Assembly: GCA_028023455.1 (NCBI GenBank)
Contig: JAQFVV010006503.1
Location: 986,904 to 1,050,903 of the forward strand
Direction of reading: 5' to 3'
Source: Epiperipatus broadwayi
Taxonomy: Eukaryota > Onychophora > Udeonychophora > Euonychophora > Peripatidae
Length of the DNA: 64,000 nt
Shown here piece after piece: positions 35,838-49,109 of the stretch. A program made the position numbers and the translations under genes. Below the pieces are notes generated by a model. The model saw nothing but the letters and a program-made list of their open reading frames with translations. It searched no databases and had not been told where the DNA came from. Every line of letters starts with the position of its first letter. Position 1 is the first letter of the stretch.

Positions 35838-36302
35838 ATATATGTTGAAAAAGAAAAGTTTTTAATAAATGTGTTTTGCCAGTTCTTACTTATGGATCTG
35901 AGACTTGGACACTTAATAGAAGAACAATACAGAGACTTCAGACCACTTAAAGAAGTATGGAGAGATGCATGTTGGGAGTAACAAGAAAGGATCAAAAATG
36001 CAATGTATGGATAAGAGAACAAACAGGTATTACTGACTTCATTGAAAAAATTAAAAGACTGAAGTGGAGTTGGGCTGGATATATTGCTAGAAGAGATGAT
36101 AATAGATGGACACTTGAAATTTTAAACTGGATTCCAAGATATTGTAAAAGACCCAGAAAGAGACCACATGTGAGATGGATGGATGAAATAAGAAAGTGTT
36201 CAGGGGTAATGTGAAAAAGAGAAGCTAAAGATAGGAAAAGATGGATTGAACTTGGAGAGACCTTCATCCTGCAGTGTATTGATAATGGTTGATGATGATG
36301 AT
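35838..36302 (+). mobile_element. RTE-like LINE 3' fragment, well preserved
   Basis: Encodes the C-terminal end of the RTE ORF: 'VLPVLTYGSETWTLNRR', then (35957-36214, open) 'MERCMLGVTRKDQKCNVWI', 'RLKWSWAGYIARRDDNRW' and 'RPRKRPHVRWMDEIRKCSG'. A TGA replaces Trp before 'KREAKDRKRWIELGETFIL'. It ends in TGATGATGATGAT, the microsatellite-like RTE 3' tail. Closely related to the 38-kb copy; 5'-truncated at insertion. Confidence 0.85.
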
Positions 36303-36859
36303 ATACACACATATGATCATATCATTGATTAAAAGCTCTGTGTGATTTGGTACCATTGGACTCAGGATCAATTCTAGTACTCTCAGGTCTGGTACTCAAA
36401 CTTCTTACAAATTTCTGAACAATAAAGCTGTAACCCATTTATTTATAGATTAAAAAAAATTGTTAAATTGCCATTATATAAAATTAATAGTCGGTTCATA
36501 CAAACATCAGAATATTCATTATTTCTAAGTTTCTAATTATATACAATTCTGGAGAAAGTTTAAAATAGATAATTCAATGAATGATTTCCTTGGAAATGCA
36601 TTGTCTTAATAAGTGATTTTAGATAGAACTTTTGATGTTCTATTTTAAAGTCTTTTCTCTATGGCTTGTGCCTGTACTGGCTTCATCTTTTTTCCATCCT
36701 TATACTCTTTACTCATTTTCTGTCTAAAGTTTGTATCAACTTTCTTTTTTTTTTTTTTTTATTCAGTTTTTCTTTTTGTATATACTATCTAAAAACCACA
36801 TTTTTGAAAGCTTATTATCTGATATTATCCCTGCTGTTTATCTTATGAAAAACCAATAT
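36303..36859. other. Spacer; possible SINE-like tail
   Basis: AT- and T-rich. GAACAATAAAGCTGTAACCC near 36415-36440 resembles ACTGAGCAATAAACCATTCC near 60500, perhaps a shared SINE tail. The open frame at 36666-36848 is T-rich low complexity. Confidence 0.35.
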
Positions 36860-37115
36860 TTCAATTGAATGGACAGTTGAAGAATTGGAGTGTGGAATGG
36901 ATTGAAGCCTATCCATTAAAGTATGAAGACTGGCTATCTTAATATATATCTGAGCACTTATTGCACATATGTGTGGAGATGATAATCTGTATTAACTGAT
37001 GATTGCTGGTTTAGCATGAAATACATATATTGGTGATTTTTTTTCGACATATATGTCTTCAAGTGTATCATTGTTATGAGATAGATTAGAGAATAGTGGG
37101 TCGTGTGAAAGTCTG
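36860..37115 (+). mobile_element. R1, single arm
   Basis: GAATTGGAGTGTGGAATGG, CCATTAAAGTATGAAGACTG, GCATGAAATACATATATTGG and GTGGGTCGTGTGAAAGTCTG match R1 in the plus orientation. Confidence 0.65.
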
Positions 37116-38046
37116 TGCTCATATACCCTATTTATTACATCTACCATTATTTTATTTGTCTTATTTTTCAATTACCTCTATCTCCAGTTTATTTATACTT
37201 TTTTCATTTCAATTAATTAAAATAATTATATATGTCATTAAAGATTTAATACCACAAATATATTTTAAAATAACAGATGCAATATATCTACTAAATATAT
37301 TACATTTACATACATACTTGTGTTTTCGATCCCATTTTTGATATCATTTTATATCACCATTAATTACTTTATTTACAATTTTTTTTTGATTAATATTTAT
37401 CAACATCATCATCAAATATGTGCTCAGCATAGTGAATGTATATATACATATATTTGTTTTTTTAAAAAATGAAAGATAAAAAAGAAAATACAAATTGACT
37501 TAAAAAGTTAGTTGATGTTTGCGTGATTTAGAGCATGTAATTTGTGTAGACAGATTTTTCTGTGCAATTTTTTAAAATGATATATAATTATGTGATTGCT
37601 ATTTTTTGTAATCAATTAACTTACGACAATTAACATAAACTTAGCGCAAATTATTTGCACTTTATTTAATAACGAAATGACCTCTTTTTTTTAAAAAAAA
37701 AAGTTTGCTTTTTTTGATAGGCAGTAATATTTGCTTTTGAATAAAATATATTCATTATATGTAATAACTGAAACACAGGCTTATTTATACCTGTGTCTAT
37801 ATATATGTAATATTAGGGTAAGAGCACAGATTTTCTCAAACCACCACCCCCCCCCCCCCCCAATAAAAATACACTTAAACATAAAAATATTTATAAGATA
37901 AATAAAAATAAACATAAATATTTCTTGCTAATATAAACACTTATAATAAGAATCAATGATAGAATAAAGTTTTATCTATGAAGGAGAGATCGGATATAAG
38001 CGTATATAGCATATATATAAATATATATATGGGAATATAGGGGATA
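37116..38046. other. AT-rich spacer, no gene seen
   Basis: Includes a pure C run of about 15 bases at 37847-37861 and TA-rich DNA at 37990-38060 next to the LINE. Nothing coding. Confidence 0.5.
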
Positions 38047-41000
38047 TATATATATATATATCATCAACCATTATCAATCCACTGCAGGATGAAGGTCTCT
38101 CCAAGTTTAATCCATCTTCTCCGATCTTTAGCTTCTCTTCTCCACAACACCCCTGCACATTTTCTTATTTTATCCATCCATCTCACATGTGGTCTCTTTC
38201 TGGGTCTTTTACAATCTCTTGGAATCCAGTTTAAAATTTCAATTGTCCATCTATTATCATCTCTTCTAGCAATATGTCCAGCCCAACTCCATTTCAATCT
38301 TTTAATTTTTTCAATAAGGTCAGTAACACCTGTTTGTTGTCTTACCCATACATTGCGTTTTCGATCTCTTCTTGTTACTCCCAACATACATCTCTCCATA
38401 CTCCTTTGAGTGGTCTGAAGTCTCTGTATTGCTCTTCTATTAAGTGTCCAAGTCTCAGATCCATAAGTAAGAACTGGTAAAACACATTTGTTAAAAACCA
38501 TCCTTTTCAAACACATAGGCATATTTCCTTTTAGTATCAAGTTATTTCTACCAAAAGCACTCCAACCAAGTTTAATTCTATGATTAATTTCCTCCATTAT
38601 GTTTCCATCTGTATTAATAATCTGACCAAGGTATTTGTAACTGTTAACTTCTTCTAATTCTTCATAATCAATCTTTATTTTCATATTTTGAGCAAATCGA
38701 TTAAACATTACTTTAGTCTTTTTAACATTTATCTTTAGTCCTACTTTTCTACTTTCATCTGCTAACTCCTGCAACATTTCCTGCAGCTCTGAAGCATTAT
38801 TTGCAAAAACAACTACATCATCTGCGAAATCTAAATGACTTAAATACTCTCCATTTACTTTCACTCCTTTAGTTTCCCATTTTAATCCACAAAATACTTC
38901 TTGCAGCACTGCTGTAAAGAGTTTTGGAGATATGGAGTCACCTTGTCTTACACCTTTCTCAATGTTGATTTTTCCAGTATCATTATGTAATCTAATTGTT
39001 GCTGTTGCATTTTTATAAATATTCTTTAAAATATGACAATATCCTGGATCTATACCTTGATGATCCAATGCTTTAATCACTGAAGAAATGTGTATAGAAT
39101 CGAATGCCTTTTCATAATCTACAAATCCAAAACATAATGACAACTCATATTCATTTGTCCTTTCTATGACTTCTCTCAATACCTGGATATGATCTATTGT
39201 ACTAAAACCACTTTTAAATCCAGCTTGTTCTCTTGGTTGGTGGAAATCCAAAGTTCTCTGTAGACGAGTTGTAATTATCTTGGTAAAAATTTTATATAAA
39301 ACTGATAAAAGGCTGATAGGTCTGTAATTTCTAATATCTTCTTTATCACCTTTTTTAAATATTAATATTATTACTGCATTCTTCCAATCTTCCGGTACAT
39401 CTTTATCATTTAGACATTTGGTATATAACTTTGCTAAAATTGTTTCTATTTCTTCACCTGCTTCTTTTAATATATCAATTATAATTCCATCATTTCCTGG
39501 AGCCTTTCCTTTCTTCATACACTTAATTGCATGTCTCACTTCTTCATTTAAAATTCTGGGCAATTCGGAAGATGTAATAGATATAGGAGGTACTTGTTCT
39601 TTATTACTATATAATTCTTGATAAAAATCTTCTACCAATTTCATGATGTCATCTCTCTTTTTAGTAATAATTCCATCTTTTTTTCTTATTGCAGATATAA
39701 ATTTCCTACCAATACCAAAATGTTGTTTAACATTTTTGAGACTTTTATTTTCTTCTACAGCTTTCCTTGCTATTTCACAGTTATACTTTCTTATATCATT
39801 TTCAACTCTTTTCCATACCATTTTACAAAATTCGAGATATTCAATTCTTTTTAATACATCATTTTTGTATATCTTCATATTCCTTCTTTTCTTCATAAAT
39901 TCTCTAGTCTCAGTAGAAATTTTATTAGTCAATTGCTGCTTTTTTCTACCAGCTATGTTTGTTGCAGTTTTTAAAAGTGTATCAGTTATTTTCATATTAA
40001 TTTCATTCAAATCTGAATCATGTTCAAAATCTCCTAACACTTGAAACCTATTTGTAAGTTCTAATTTAAATTCATTAGAATGTTTCTGAAGATTAGGAAT
40101 ATCAACTGTAAATATTGTTTTTCTTAATAATTTTTGTCTCTCTAGTTTTACATTAACATGTAACTTACACCTTACTAATCGATGATCACTTCCTGTGTTA
40201 AATTTATTAAGAACATTACAATCTTGAAATATGTATTTTCTGTTAGTCAAAATATAATCCAATTCTGCTGTACCTTCATTTGGATGCTTCCATGTCCATT
40301 TCCTTTTAACATTTTTCTCAAAAAATGAATTCATAATATAAAGTTTTTCTTTTTCTGCAAACTCCACAAGTCTATGTCCTCTCTCATTTCTATTACCATA
40401 ACCAAAATTACCTACAGCAATTTCATCTTTCATTTGTCTACCAATTCTAGCATTAAAGTCTCCCATAACAATTTTAAAATGTTGTTTACTCTGATCAAAA
40501 GCCTTTTGTACATCCATATAAAAATCTTCTACTACTTCATCACTATGAGAACTTGTTGGGGCATAAACCTGAATTATCTGCATTTGGTATCTGCTATTAA
40601 GTTGTATAACTAATCTTGCCACTCTGTCCGATACACCATCAATCTCCACAATATTGTTCTTCCACTTTTTATTTATAATGAATCCTACTCCACTTGTATT
40701 TCCAATATGTGTGCCTTTATAATAGAGTATATGTCCACTTTTTAAATCAATTTTTCTTCTCCTTTTCTTCTAACTTCACAAAGTCCAATAATGTCCCATT
40801 TAATATAATACAGTTCTTCTTCTAATTCTTGCAATCTTTCTTCACTTGGAGGCCTTAAAGCAACCGAGCAGGGCAAATTCCTAATGTCCACTCCATACAT
40901 TCTTGTCGTTGCAGCTGTTATTACTATGTGATTATTCATATAGTATACGAACATGGATGGGCTGCTCACCAACATGCATTAGCCAGCGTGGTGAGTTTAT

Positions 41001-41265
41001 TGGCTTTTTACCTCTGAGTTTAAGATCAAGAAACACCATGGTCTTTCTTCTCAGTGCCTGATAAGGCAGAATGAATGTTTGTGTAAATGATAAATATTTT
41101 TCCAATACATATATACAATTATGACAGACAAAAATAAAGCATGGCCCTTATTCCCAGGAGGCTGTAAAGTCACCAACCAAGGCAGCGGTTGGTGGCCGAA
41201 GGCGGAGGGTGCTAAGAATCCCCTGATTGTGGACCCAGGCTGCCATTTGATAATGACTTTTTTGA
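38047..41265 (-). mobile_element. RTE/BovB-like LINE, near full length
   Basis: About 3.2 kb, the usual size of RTE elements, with one ORF and a short tail (TGATGATATATAT) at its 3' end. The segment 40976-41265, upstream of the ORF on the minus strand, is less AT-rich (GGCAGCCTGGGTCCACAATC) and I take it as the 5' UTR. Both ends lie in TA repeats, so the target duplication cannot be read. Truncated relatives of this family lie at 1, 1.5, 4.4, 8.0, 18.1, 35.8 and 56.1 kb. Confidence 0.8.
38064..40975 (-). pseudogene. RTE-type endonuclease-reverse transcriptase, one frameshift
   Basis: The main frame (40649-38064) is 861 codons. It has APE endonuclease motifs 'MGDFNARIG' (residues 62-70) and 'GSDHRLV' (153-159), then RT: 'KGKAPGNDGI' (380-389), 'NYRPISLLSVLYKIF' (441-455), 'DYEKAFDSI' (511-519), 'GVRQGDSISPKLF' (566-578) and catalytic FADD (608-611), and a basic C-terminal tail 'RPRKRPHVRWMD'. 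The APE start ('WDIIGLCEVRRKGEEKLI') lies upstream in another frame (40975-40742); one missing base near 40745 separates the two. The usual 'NVRTL' start motif is not seen upstream of 'LRPPSEERLQELE', so the extreme N-terminus may be altered. Proteins like this are often misannotated as craniofacial development protein 2. It cuts target DNA and primes reverse transcription of its own RNA. Confidence 0.93.
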
Positions 41266-42867
41266 TGATATATATATATATAAACAGGAAATTGCATAAT
41301 ATATAAAATTTATAGGATTAAATTAGATTCAACAATAGTTAGCATCAGATCCATTCCTTTCTGCACAAAACATATTTTTTCTTTATTACTTATACATGTG
41401 ATAATCATCAGAAGATCAAAATAGAGAATAGAGCATGTTCATGTATATGAGGGTTGATAAACTAGAAAAACAGATGAAGTCAATAATGATATATAAAGGA
41501 ATGTGAATAATAAACAAGCAATACCTGATAATGATTATCTCCTCTTGCCTAGTAAAGTATAAAGCTCACCAAAGAGTAGGTCTGGTTTCAGTGCAAATAA
41601 ATTCCATGCTACCTTGCAGATTGATGCATGAAATATCGATTACTGTACCTTAACACAAAGATCTTAGTTTTTCTTCCTTGTGCTTTTTTATTTATTTTTT
41701 CTCTTTTTAATCTACTATCTTTAATTAATTAGATTTCTATGATTCCTGGTCATTATATGATTTTTAGACTTAGTGGTCATTATTAGGTACTGCAATGTTC
41801 AGTCTTTAATTATGTGCTCAACAAAAAGAATGCACTAGAAACGTATTTAGAATATATCTATTCTCAGTCACAATCTTATCCGAAGCAGTACAAACAATAA
41901 TGTCTTTTAAAAATAATCTAGAAACATATTTTTTCCACCTGGGAAATCTTTTAATGTTAAAGTAATTCAGTATAAAATTTCTCTGATTGCCATACATGTG
42001 AATAATATATCTTGAAATGATGTTTTAAAATTTCATGCCTAATTGTTGCATATTTAAATATTTGTATCAATAATACTAATAGTAGTAAGGTAAAGTCTGT
42101 AGTGGTATTCTTTTTAAATAAATATTAAAACCAATATGCTTAGTTCTACTTGATTGGATTCTTCAAGATATAAATGTGAGTCAGTATTTGTAAACAAGAA
42201 ATTAGAAAGCCTTAAAATAGTTAGCAAAAAAGTAGATTTAATAAATATGATAGATGGTTGTACTTATTTTTTGTAGAGCAGTTTATTAATTGAAAAGAAA
42301 TCAGTAATGTGATTTGTTCCCTATCTAAAATTCCTAGGTGCATTAATGGAAGGTTAATGACATCAAAAATTGGGTTAAATAATTATTTATTTATATCATT
42401 AATAATTATACTCCAATATTAAATTTAGAATATTGAGAGAAAGAAAGCTCCAAATTCCTTGTCAAAGAATGTTATTGGATTAATCCCAATAGAAGATCAT
42501 TTCTTCTTAAAGTCTTTATTGTATATGTCGGAGGTAACCATAAACATTACTTAGTATTATTAAAAATAATAATGTTTTTGTAAAATTACATTTATTTTAC
42601 TTAATTTTTGCATCAACCTGAATTGACATTTCACAAATATTTTGATTATTTGGAAAATTTACTATAAAAAAGTACTTATGTTCAAAAAACCTTAGGGATT
42701 ATACTAAAAGTCAAAAATGCTGTTGTGAGTTTTCATAGATTATTATTATTAGACATACTATGCATTAGGTCTCCATGTTGAAATCATAGTAGTACAATAA
42801 AGTAAGACATCTCAAACTTATTTATAGAAAGTTTGTTATTTATTCAGTTAAAATAGACAAAACTCTC
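41266..42867. other. AT-rich spacer, no gene seen
   Basis: No recognised element or coding-like frame between the RTE 5' end and the R2 fold-back. Confidence 0.5.
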
Positions 42868-43160
42868 GTTATACAGTAGTGCCCTCAAAGCAAGACAGTA
42901 TAATCAATGGATGCCAGAAGGCTTGGGCATAAAATCCTTATCTCGTGCCTACTCATTCAATATCCCCAAACTAGTTTCTGGCTTGTCACCTTCGTCAGTG
43001 AGGAGCCTTGGATCTGAGAGCACTGCACCTAGGCAAGACAGAGTAATCAATGGATGCCAGATGAGTAGACACTATATAGGAATTTTATGCACAATCTTTC
43101 TGGCATCCATTGATTACTCTGTCTTGCTTTGAGTGGGACTACTGTATGGAGAGAGTTTTG
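42868..43160. mobile_element. Fold-back element R2, compact inverted pair
   Basis: Left arm (about 42873-43010) and right arm (about 43060-43150) are inverted copies: AATCAATGGATGCCAGAAGG against TTCTGGCATCCATTGATTAC. A short direct copy of CAATGGATGCCAGA sits between at about 43040. It is followed by GTTTTGCCTATTTTAACAAC, also found after the left arm at 10.9 kb, so this flank belongs to the family. Confidence 0.7.
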
Positions 43161-43422
43161 CCTATTTTAACAACAGTTATGAGCAAGCATGGGAGATAGT
43201 GGTCATGTGATATTTATTCAGTTACTACTATTCAGTCTACATTTAAAAAAATGCTAAACATAAATTATGCCAATTGGATTTATAAGCTGATCTTATTAAT
43301 GAGATAAAAAAAGAACAAAAAAATAAAGGTGAATTTTGGATCAACTATACAAACCAATTCATGAATTTCAATATTACATGATCTTACAAACAGTTAACAA
43401 TATAATATTAACAATGATGGTG

Positions 43423-43461
<39 letters not shown>

Positions 43462-43506
43462 GTAGTAGTAGTAGTAGTAATAATAATAATAATAATAATA
43501 ATAATA
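43423..43506. repeat. AAT/AGT trinucleotide array at the LINE 5' end
   Basis: AAT units, then about six AGT units (43461-43479), then AAT units up to the first base of the LINE 5' UTR (AGACCCGCAGC). It mirrors the AAT array at the LINE 3' end and the ATT/ACT mix at 31.1 kb. Confidence 0.95.
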
Positions 43507-43722
43507 GAGACCCGCAGCAAATCTCTGCTGAGGTAAGAAGCAATCGTTAAGTTCTCCGATGTAAGTATTTATTTTTTACTTTTGTTCCAACTTGTTATGC
43601 GAAAAACAAACATAATACAGGAAAAATCGAATTATATAGTAGATTAATAGTGTTTTTTGAAAAATATCGGTGTGTTTTAATATCTTTTTTAAAAAAAATA
43701 CTGACTTGAGTCAGAATAAATC

Positions 43723-45329
43723 ATGGCTACTGCCCAGTCAAGTGTGAGCGAATTAAGCACCAATACAAAATTAACAACATCGTTAGTTTCAACATCGCCT
43801 ATTTCGTATGCAAAAGTACTTAAAAGTAATAGCAATACTACAGCACCAACTCAAATACCGCGCTTCCGTAGAACAAACACAAATGATATTAAAAATCTTG
43901 ATCTAAACACTCGAGAGGAAAATCAACCCCCAGCCGCAATCTGGACAAAAGAAACGCTTGAAAATGTGATGGACCGTTTCAGTAATACGGTGCCTCGGAC
44001 GTTATTTGAAACATTTCGCAGGTTTTTTTCACCAACTTCGTTAGTACTCGCAGTAACCGATAATCAATGCTCATTATATCGTTTCCCAAAAGCTTTATTA
44101 TATGAAGCAATCACGCAAAATGCACTATGGGAAACAATCTCTTGTATCGCCGACCACCCAAATTCTCGATATATAACCATTGATTTTTATACTCAGCAGC
44201 AAAAAGAACGGTTTCAATCCACTATTTTAGCACTTGATAATTACGCACTCGTAATTATAGATGAAAACCGGAAAAATATAATTACTGGAGTGCTTAAAAA
44301 TACTTACCTTAAATACAACGTACAAGATTTTCAAAAAATGATAAACCCGTTTGGAAAAGTAATTGCCCTACAGCCTATATATTTAAAAGACACACCTATA
44401 CCGATATGTAGTAATCGTTTTGAATTTAAAATAAAACTACATAAAAACGTAGACGCCTCAACGATTCCAACACAGATTACAGATCAAGAAGCGACACTCT
44501 CTTCACATAAGAGGTCTAAAGCCACTTTGTTTTGGCTGTGGACAGAGAGGACACCTAGCAACTCAGTGCGATAACACAAAAAGCAATCACTGTGAACAAA
44601 CTAAAATCCTCTCCCCAGAACAACCCAGTGATGAAAATAAAATTTATAATAACACTACATCCATTGGCAACCCAATAATAGAAACCGGAAAAAAACAGGT
44701 TCAAACGCCCACAAACAAAAATAATAATGGATCAGAATTGCCTATCCCAAAGACCAACCAAAAAAATAATAACACAAAAACTAACACAGAAATCCAAGAT
44801 TCAAACGAAAATATTTCTCAAGAAACCACAACACAAAATACAGCAATTACATCACAGGATCAGCATCTCAATAAAACAAAATGTGTACCAAGTAAAAATC
44901 AACAAACAGAAAGTAAACACACACAGTTATATAATGAAAATATAAATCCAGATAATATAAAGATACCAATAATAAAAAAAACTACAATTATAAACAAAAC
45001 TGCATCAAACATAATGGATGCAATAGAAGCCCCTCTTCCACCTATTCAAGAGAATACACCAGAGGGAAAAAGGAAGCCCGGCAGACCAAGTAAAAATCAT
45101 GAATCCAAAAAGGCAAAAAAAAACAGACCAAAAGCACAACTCATCAGACATATACAATTTAGAAAATGATGAAATAGAAATGGATATAAGCCAACAACAA
45201 ATGGACACCTGTTCGGTTTCATCACAAATTGCCTGTATAGAGTCTGAAGCAATTTTAAATGAAAGAAAAACTGATAATAAACCCAACAATGTCTTAAATA
45301 TGTATCAGCATCCATCTACTGCAATATAA
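43723..45329 (+). pseudogene. LINE ORF1 (RNA-binding, CCHC zinc knuckle), frameshifted
   Basis: The start ATG at 43723 follows a clear 5' UTR. The N-terminal part has the 'SYAKVLKSN' block, then a region of RRM-like length to about residue 255. The frame shifts near 44495-44505 (CTCTCTT run). In the new frame a perfect C-x2-C-x4-H-x4-C knuckle follows (Cys at 44528, 44537 and 44567, His at 44552), then a long Asn/Thr/Gln-rich stretch and an AT-hook-like 'KRKPGRPSK' near 45070. A second likely slip in the A run near 45110-45122 would let the protein continue ('DIYNLENDEIEMDISQQQ') to 45329; otherwise it ends at 45169. ORF1 proteins coat the element RNA. Confidence 0.8.
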
Positions 45330-45391
45330 ACAAAAATTTAGTATTAAAAATAAAATAAAAATCAATACCCTGTTAAAAAATTATTTAAAAC

Positions 45392-48300
45392 ATGAAGATA
45401 AAAATTGGATCTCTCAACATCAGAGGCTTAAATGCCACCAAAAAACTTTTTGATCTCAAAAAATGGTTACATACAACACAACCACACATACTTGGGCTTT
45501 TGGAAACAAAAATATACAGCAGCTCTCAAATTGATCCATCAAAATATTTAGTCAGCCAAGGTTTTTGTGCCTGCTCAAGGCAATCATCATCACCATCAGG
45601 TGGCACAGGCATAATTATTTCCCACAACTGCCCTTTTGATTCTTTTAAAATTATATATATTGACTCTAATCTTATCATATTAACACTCCATCATAAAAAT
45701 ATCACACTTAACCTAGTATTTGTATATATACCACCAGGCCCCATCATCATCTCCAGAATAATAGCAACAATAAATTCAATGCTTACAGCAACACCAAATC
45801 CCATAATACTCCTGGGAGATTTCAACATGACCTACCAAACTTTTGTCACCAAATGGATCCATCAAATAACAATCCCACTTATGAGTGCTGAGGGTTTTCT
45901 CCCATCAAACTCAATATCTTTTAATAACAATAGATATAAGTCACTTATTGATTTGTGTTTCTACTCACCAATGTTACATCATTATTTTAATCTTGAACTC
46001 TGTCCATCTATAATCTCAGATCATGCTGCTCAGTTCATCACCCTCGACCTAACAAAAATACAGAATACAACAATAGCCCTCCAAAAGACTATGCGAATAC
46101 TTCTTCCAGCACAAACAACTGAATTCCTATATTCAGAAACATATATAATGCTCCAAAAACTTCAAAACATGTCACTCGATCCAGTACAAAAGTATATAGC
46201 ATTCACCAATATACTTTCTTTCAACATCAATCATATTACCTGCAACTCAACACCCCCCACCAGATTATTAGCATTGGCAGATGAACTACATAAAAGAATA
46301 ACCATTTCCAGACCAACTACAGATAATCAAACACAAATTAAAAAACTTACAGAAATGTACAACAATACATGCAATACACTAAAGCAATATGTAGCAATAA
46401 AAAAGAAAAAAAATATGCCTTACACAACAACATACTTGGACCAGAGCATACATACGGTGGGCATTGGGATACCCATCCACAGTCAGAGTGCCTATGGCAC
46501 TTGAAATAGATGGTTCTATAACAGCTGGACATAACATGATAAACCCAATATATCAACACTTTAAAAAAAAACTGCAAAAACAGAGTGTGTACATACCAAA
46601 TGAAGACATATTTGGAGACCCTGAAACAGACACACCAATAACAACAACTGACATTGCATTTCAACTTGCAACAATAACAAACACATGTCACCCAGGACCA
46701 CAAGGAATTCCCAAATTTGTGTTCAAACATCTTAGTCACTTCACAGCAAAATACCTGTGCGATCTAGCCAATTACATATCCCAAAAAATTTACAACATAC
46801 AAAGTCTATACCCAATTGCAATGGTTCCATTTAACAAAAAACCAACAGCAATATCATCTTTATCTAATCTACGACCAATTTCAATGGGACCTTTAGGAAT
46901 AAAAATTCTTGAAAGAGTGATAAAGGAAAAAATAGAACAACACATACTCCCTGTGTTATCATCAGCACAATATGCCAAAAAAGGATCATCCATTCGCCAG
47001 GGTGCCTTAATGTACAAAACAATTATTGAAGTAGTAAAAAAAAGAAAGAAATATGCACCAATTATAGTTCAACTAGACATTGAGGCAGCTTTTGACTCAG
47101 TGCCTATAGCCAAATTATTAGACGTGCTGAAAAAAACAACAACACCTCCATCCCTACTATATATAATAGCAAATCTGCTACTCAGCCGTGAAATTCACAT
47201 CACATTGAATGGAAAAAAATCACCAGCCTTCAGACCGAGTCAATCCATCCCACAAGGATCCCCCCTAAGTGCCTTGCTCTTTACAATATATATAAATCCT
47301 CTATTAATAGAGATACAGAAAAAAATAAAAGGCATTCAAATTCCAAACACTGCTTTAAATATATCATGCATAGACTATATGGACGATGTAACCGTTTTCC
47401 TCCCCTCTAAAAAGAACCTCCCCATATTACAAGAGATAATCAAGAATTATACCTCAAATTTTAATTTAAAAATTAACACAAATAAAACTGCTGCATGGTC
47501 AATATACACAGGCAAGCACTGTACAGAGATGTTTAATGGTAAACCATCTGCTTTCCTTGGTTTCCCATTCTACCTTGGAACCAATGGAATGAGGCAAAAA
47601 ATTCAAAATAAATTAAAAATAGATGCTGAAAAAATCACAGCCTCACTTGAAAAGTCATACCTGTCAATATATGCAAAGGTAGCACTATTTAATCAACTTA
47701 TAACTACAAAAATTACATACTATACACCTATAATCAAATTTGCAAAAATATTCATATCTAAAATCTCGTCAATTTGTAACAAACTAATATGGAAGAGAAA
47801 GACAGTGGCAATCTCTTTAAAAAATCTGAGCAGACCACCACATAGCAATGGACTTGGACTCCATACAATCAATGTTTTTTACACACAGAAATCAGTAAAT
47901 CTAATAACAGCAACCATAAAAAGATTTCCAGACCTGGAGTGTGTAATCAGTATAATACCCACAGTCAGACCACCCTCTTCATATGGATATCTATCCACAC
48001 TGATTGAAGAACTCAAGCCAATATACAACAAAATATCACTCAATAATGACAACAAGTATACATACTGGGACATTTACAATATACTACATCCCAACCAGAC
48101 ACCCAATCTACATCCATCAGTTCTTGGAATAGACAACAGGCAACTACTGCAACAATTCAGAAAATGGTCATTAGAACCAAAATTATTCGATTTTCTACTT
48201 AAGCTTAATCTCAATGCTCTACCCACAACCCATTTCCTTAGATTTCGTAGATTCTGTACCAATATAGACCCCATGTGCGGACTATGTCATAGAGAAGAAG

Positions 48301-48629
48301 AGACACAAGATCATTTTCTTCATTCCTGCAGTGCCCTAGAAACAATACGTCGCACAATGTTTACCACATACAGAAAGGCTATCATTTCAATAGATGAAAT
48401 AATAAATACATTTAAAAAAGGCAATAACCCTGCTATTCGTGCAGCAACATACAGCCTTTATGCCTACTGGTGCACCAGATGCACTTTTGCACTTGCCAAT
48501 AACCCTCGACGCCACCCAGCAACATATTCAATAAAACTAGAACTGTTAAGAAAAAGAGACAGCATCCTAGCTCAACCAGATATATTTGCAGCCACATGGT
48601 CACACTTGAAACAGAGATCCAGTCTATGA
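45392..48629 (+). pseudogene. LINE ORF2 (APE endonuclease-reverse transcriptase), one frameshift
   Basis: First part, 45392-46504: APE motifs 'GSLNIRGLN' (6-14), 'LLETK' (36-40), 'VYIPPG' (111-116), 'LGDFNM' (141-146) and 'SDH' (209-211), all present. Second part, in the next frame and open from 46401 to 48629: 'NLRPISMGPLGIKILERVI', 'VQLDIEAAFDSV', 'IPQGSPLSALLFTIYINPL', catalytic 'YMDDVTVFL', and near the C-terminus a C-x2-C-x8-H-x4-C finger ('CGLCHREEETQDHFLHSC'). The two frames meet in an A-rich run at 46399-46412, where one base gained or lost would explain the break. All catalytic residues are intact. Protein nicks target DNA and reverse-transcribes its RNA. Confidence 0.92.
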
Positions 48630-48852
48630 AATATAAAGACCAATAAGATAGATGATGACATTTTCAACATCAGCATTTTTTCCAATTTTAAAAAAAAAAA
48701 TGCAAGCATAAACTGAACTAGATAGAAGACCAAATTTAAAAACAAGAAGAAAAAAAAAGGATGCAGAAAAGATAAAGACTTATATACTGAAAGTTGTAAT
48801 TTGTTTTTCATTTGTAAAAAATCAATATATGACTCTGTAACTTTTTAGACTC

Positions 48853-48858
48853 AATAAA
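48853..48858 (+). terminator. LINE polyadenylation signal AATAAA
   Basis: AATAAA 16 bases before the AAT array. The truncated relative at 31.2 kb has the same arrangement, suggesting it is functional in the family. Confidence 0.6.
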
Positions 48859-48873
48859 GTTTTGCTTTGAAAC

Positions 48874-49109
<236 letters not shown>

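Noticed and set aside
38089-40613. Plus-strand open frames opposite the RTE ORF
   Set aside because: Antisense shadows of the minus-strand endonuclease-RT; rich in Ser, Phe and Leu with no domain.
44727-44945. Open frame overlapping the LINE ORF1 tail
   Set aside because: Out-of-phase; the phase carrying the CCHC knuckle and AT-hook-like motif is the coherent one.
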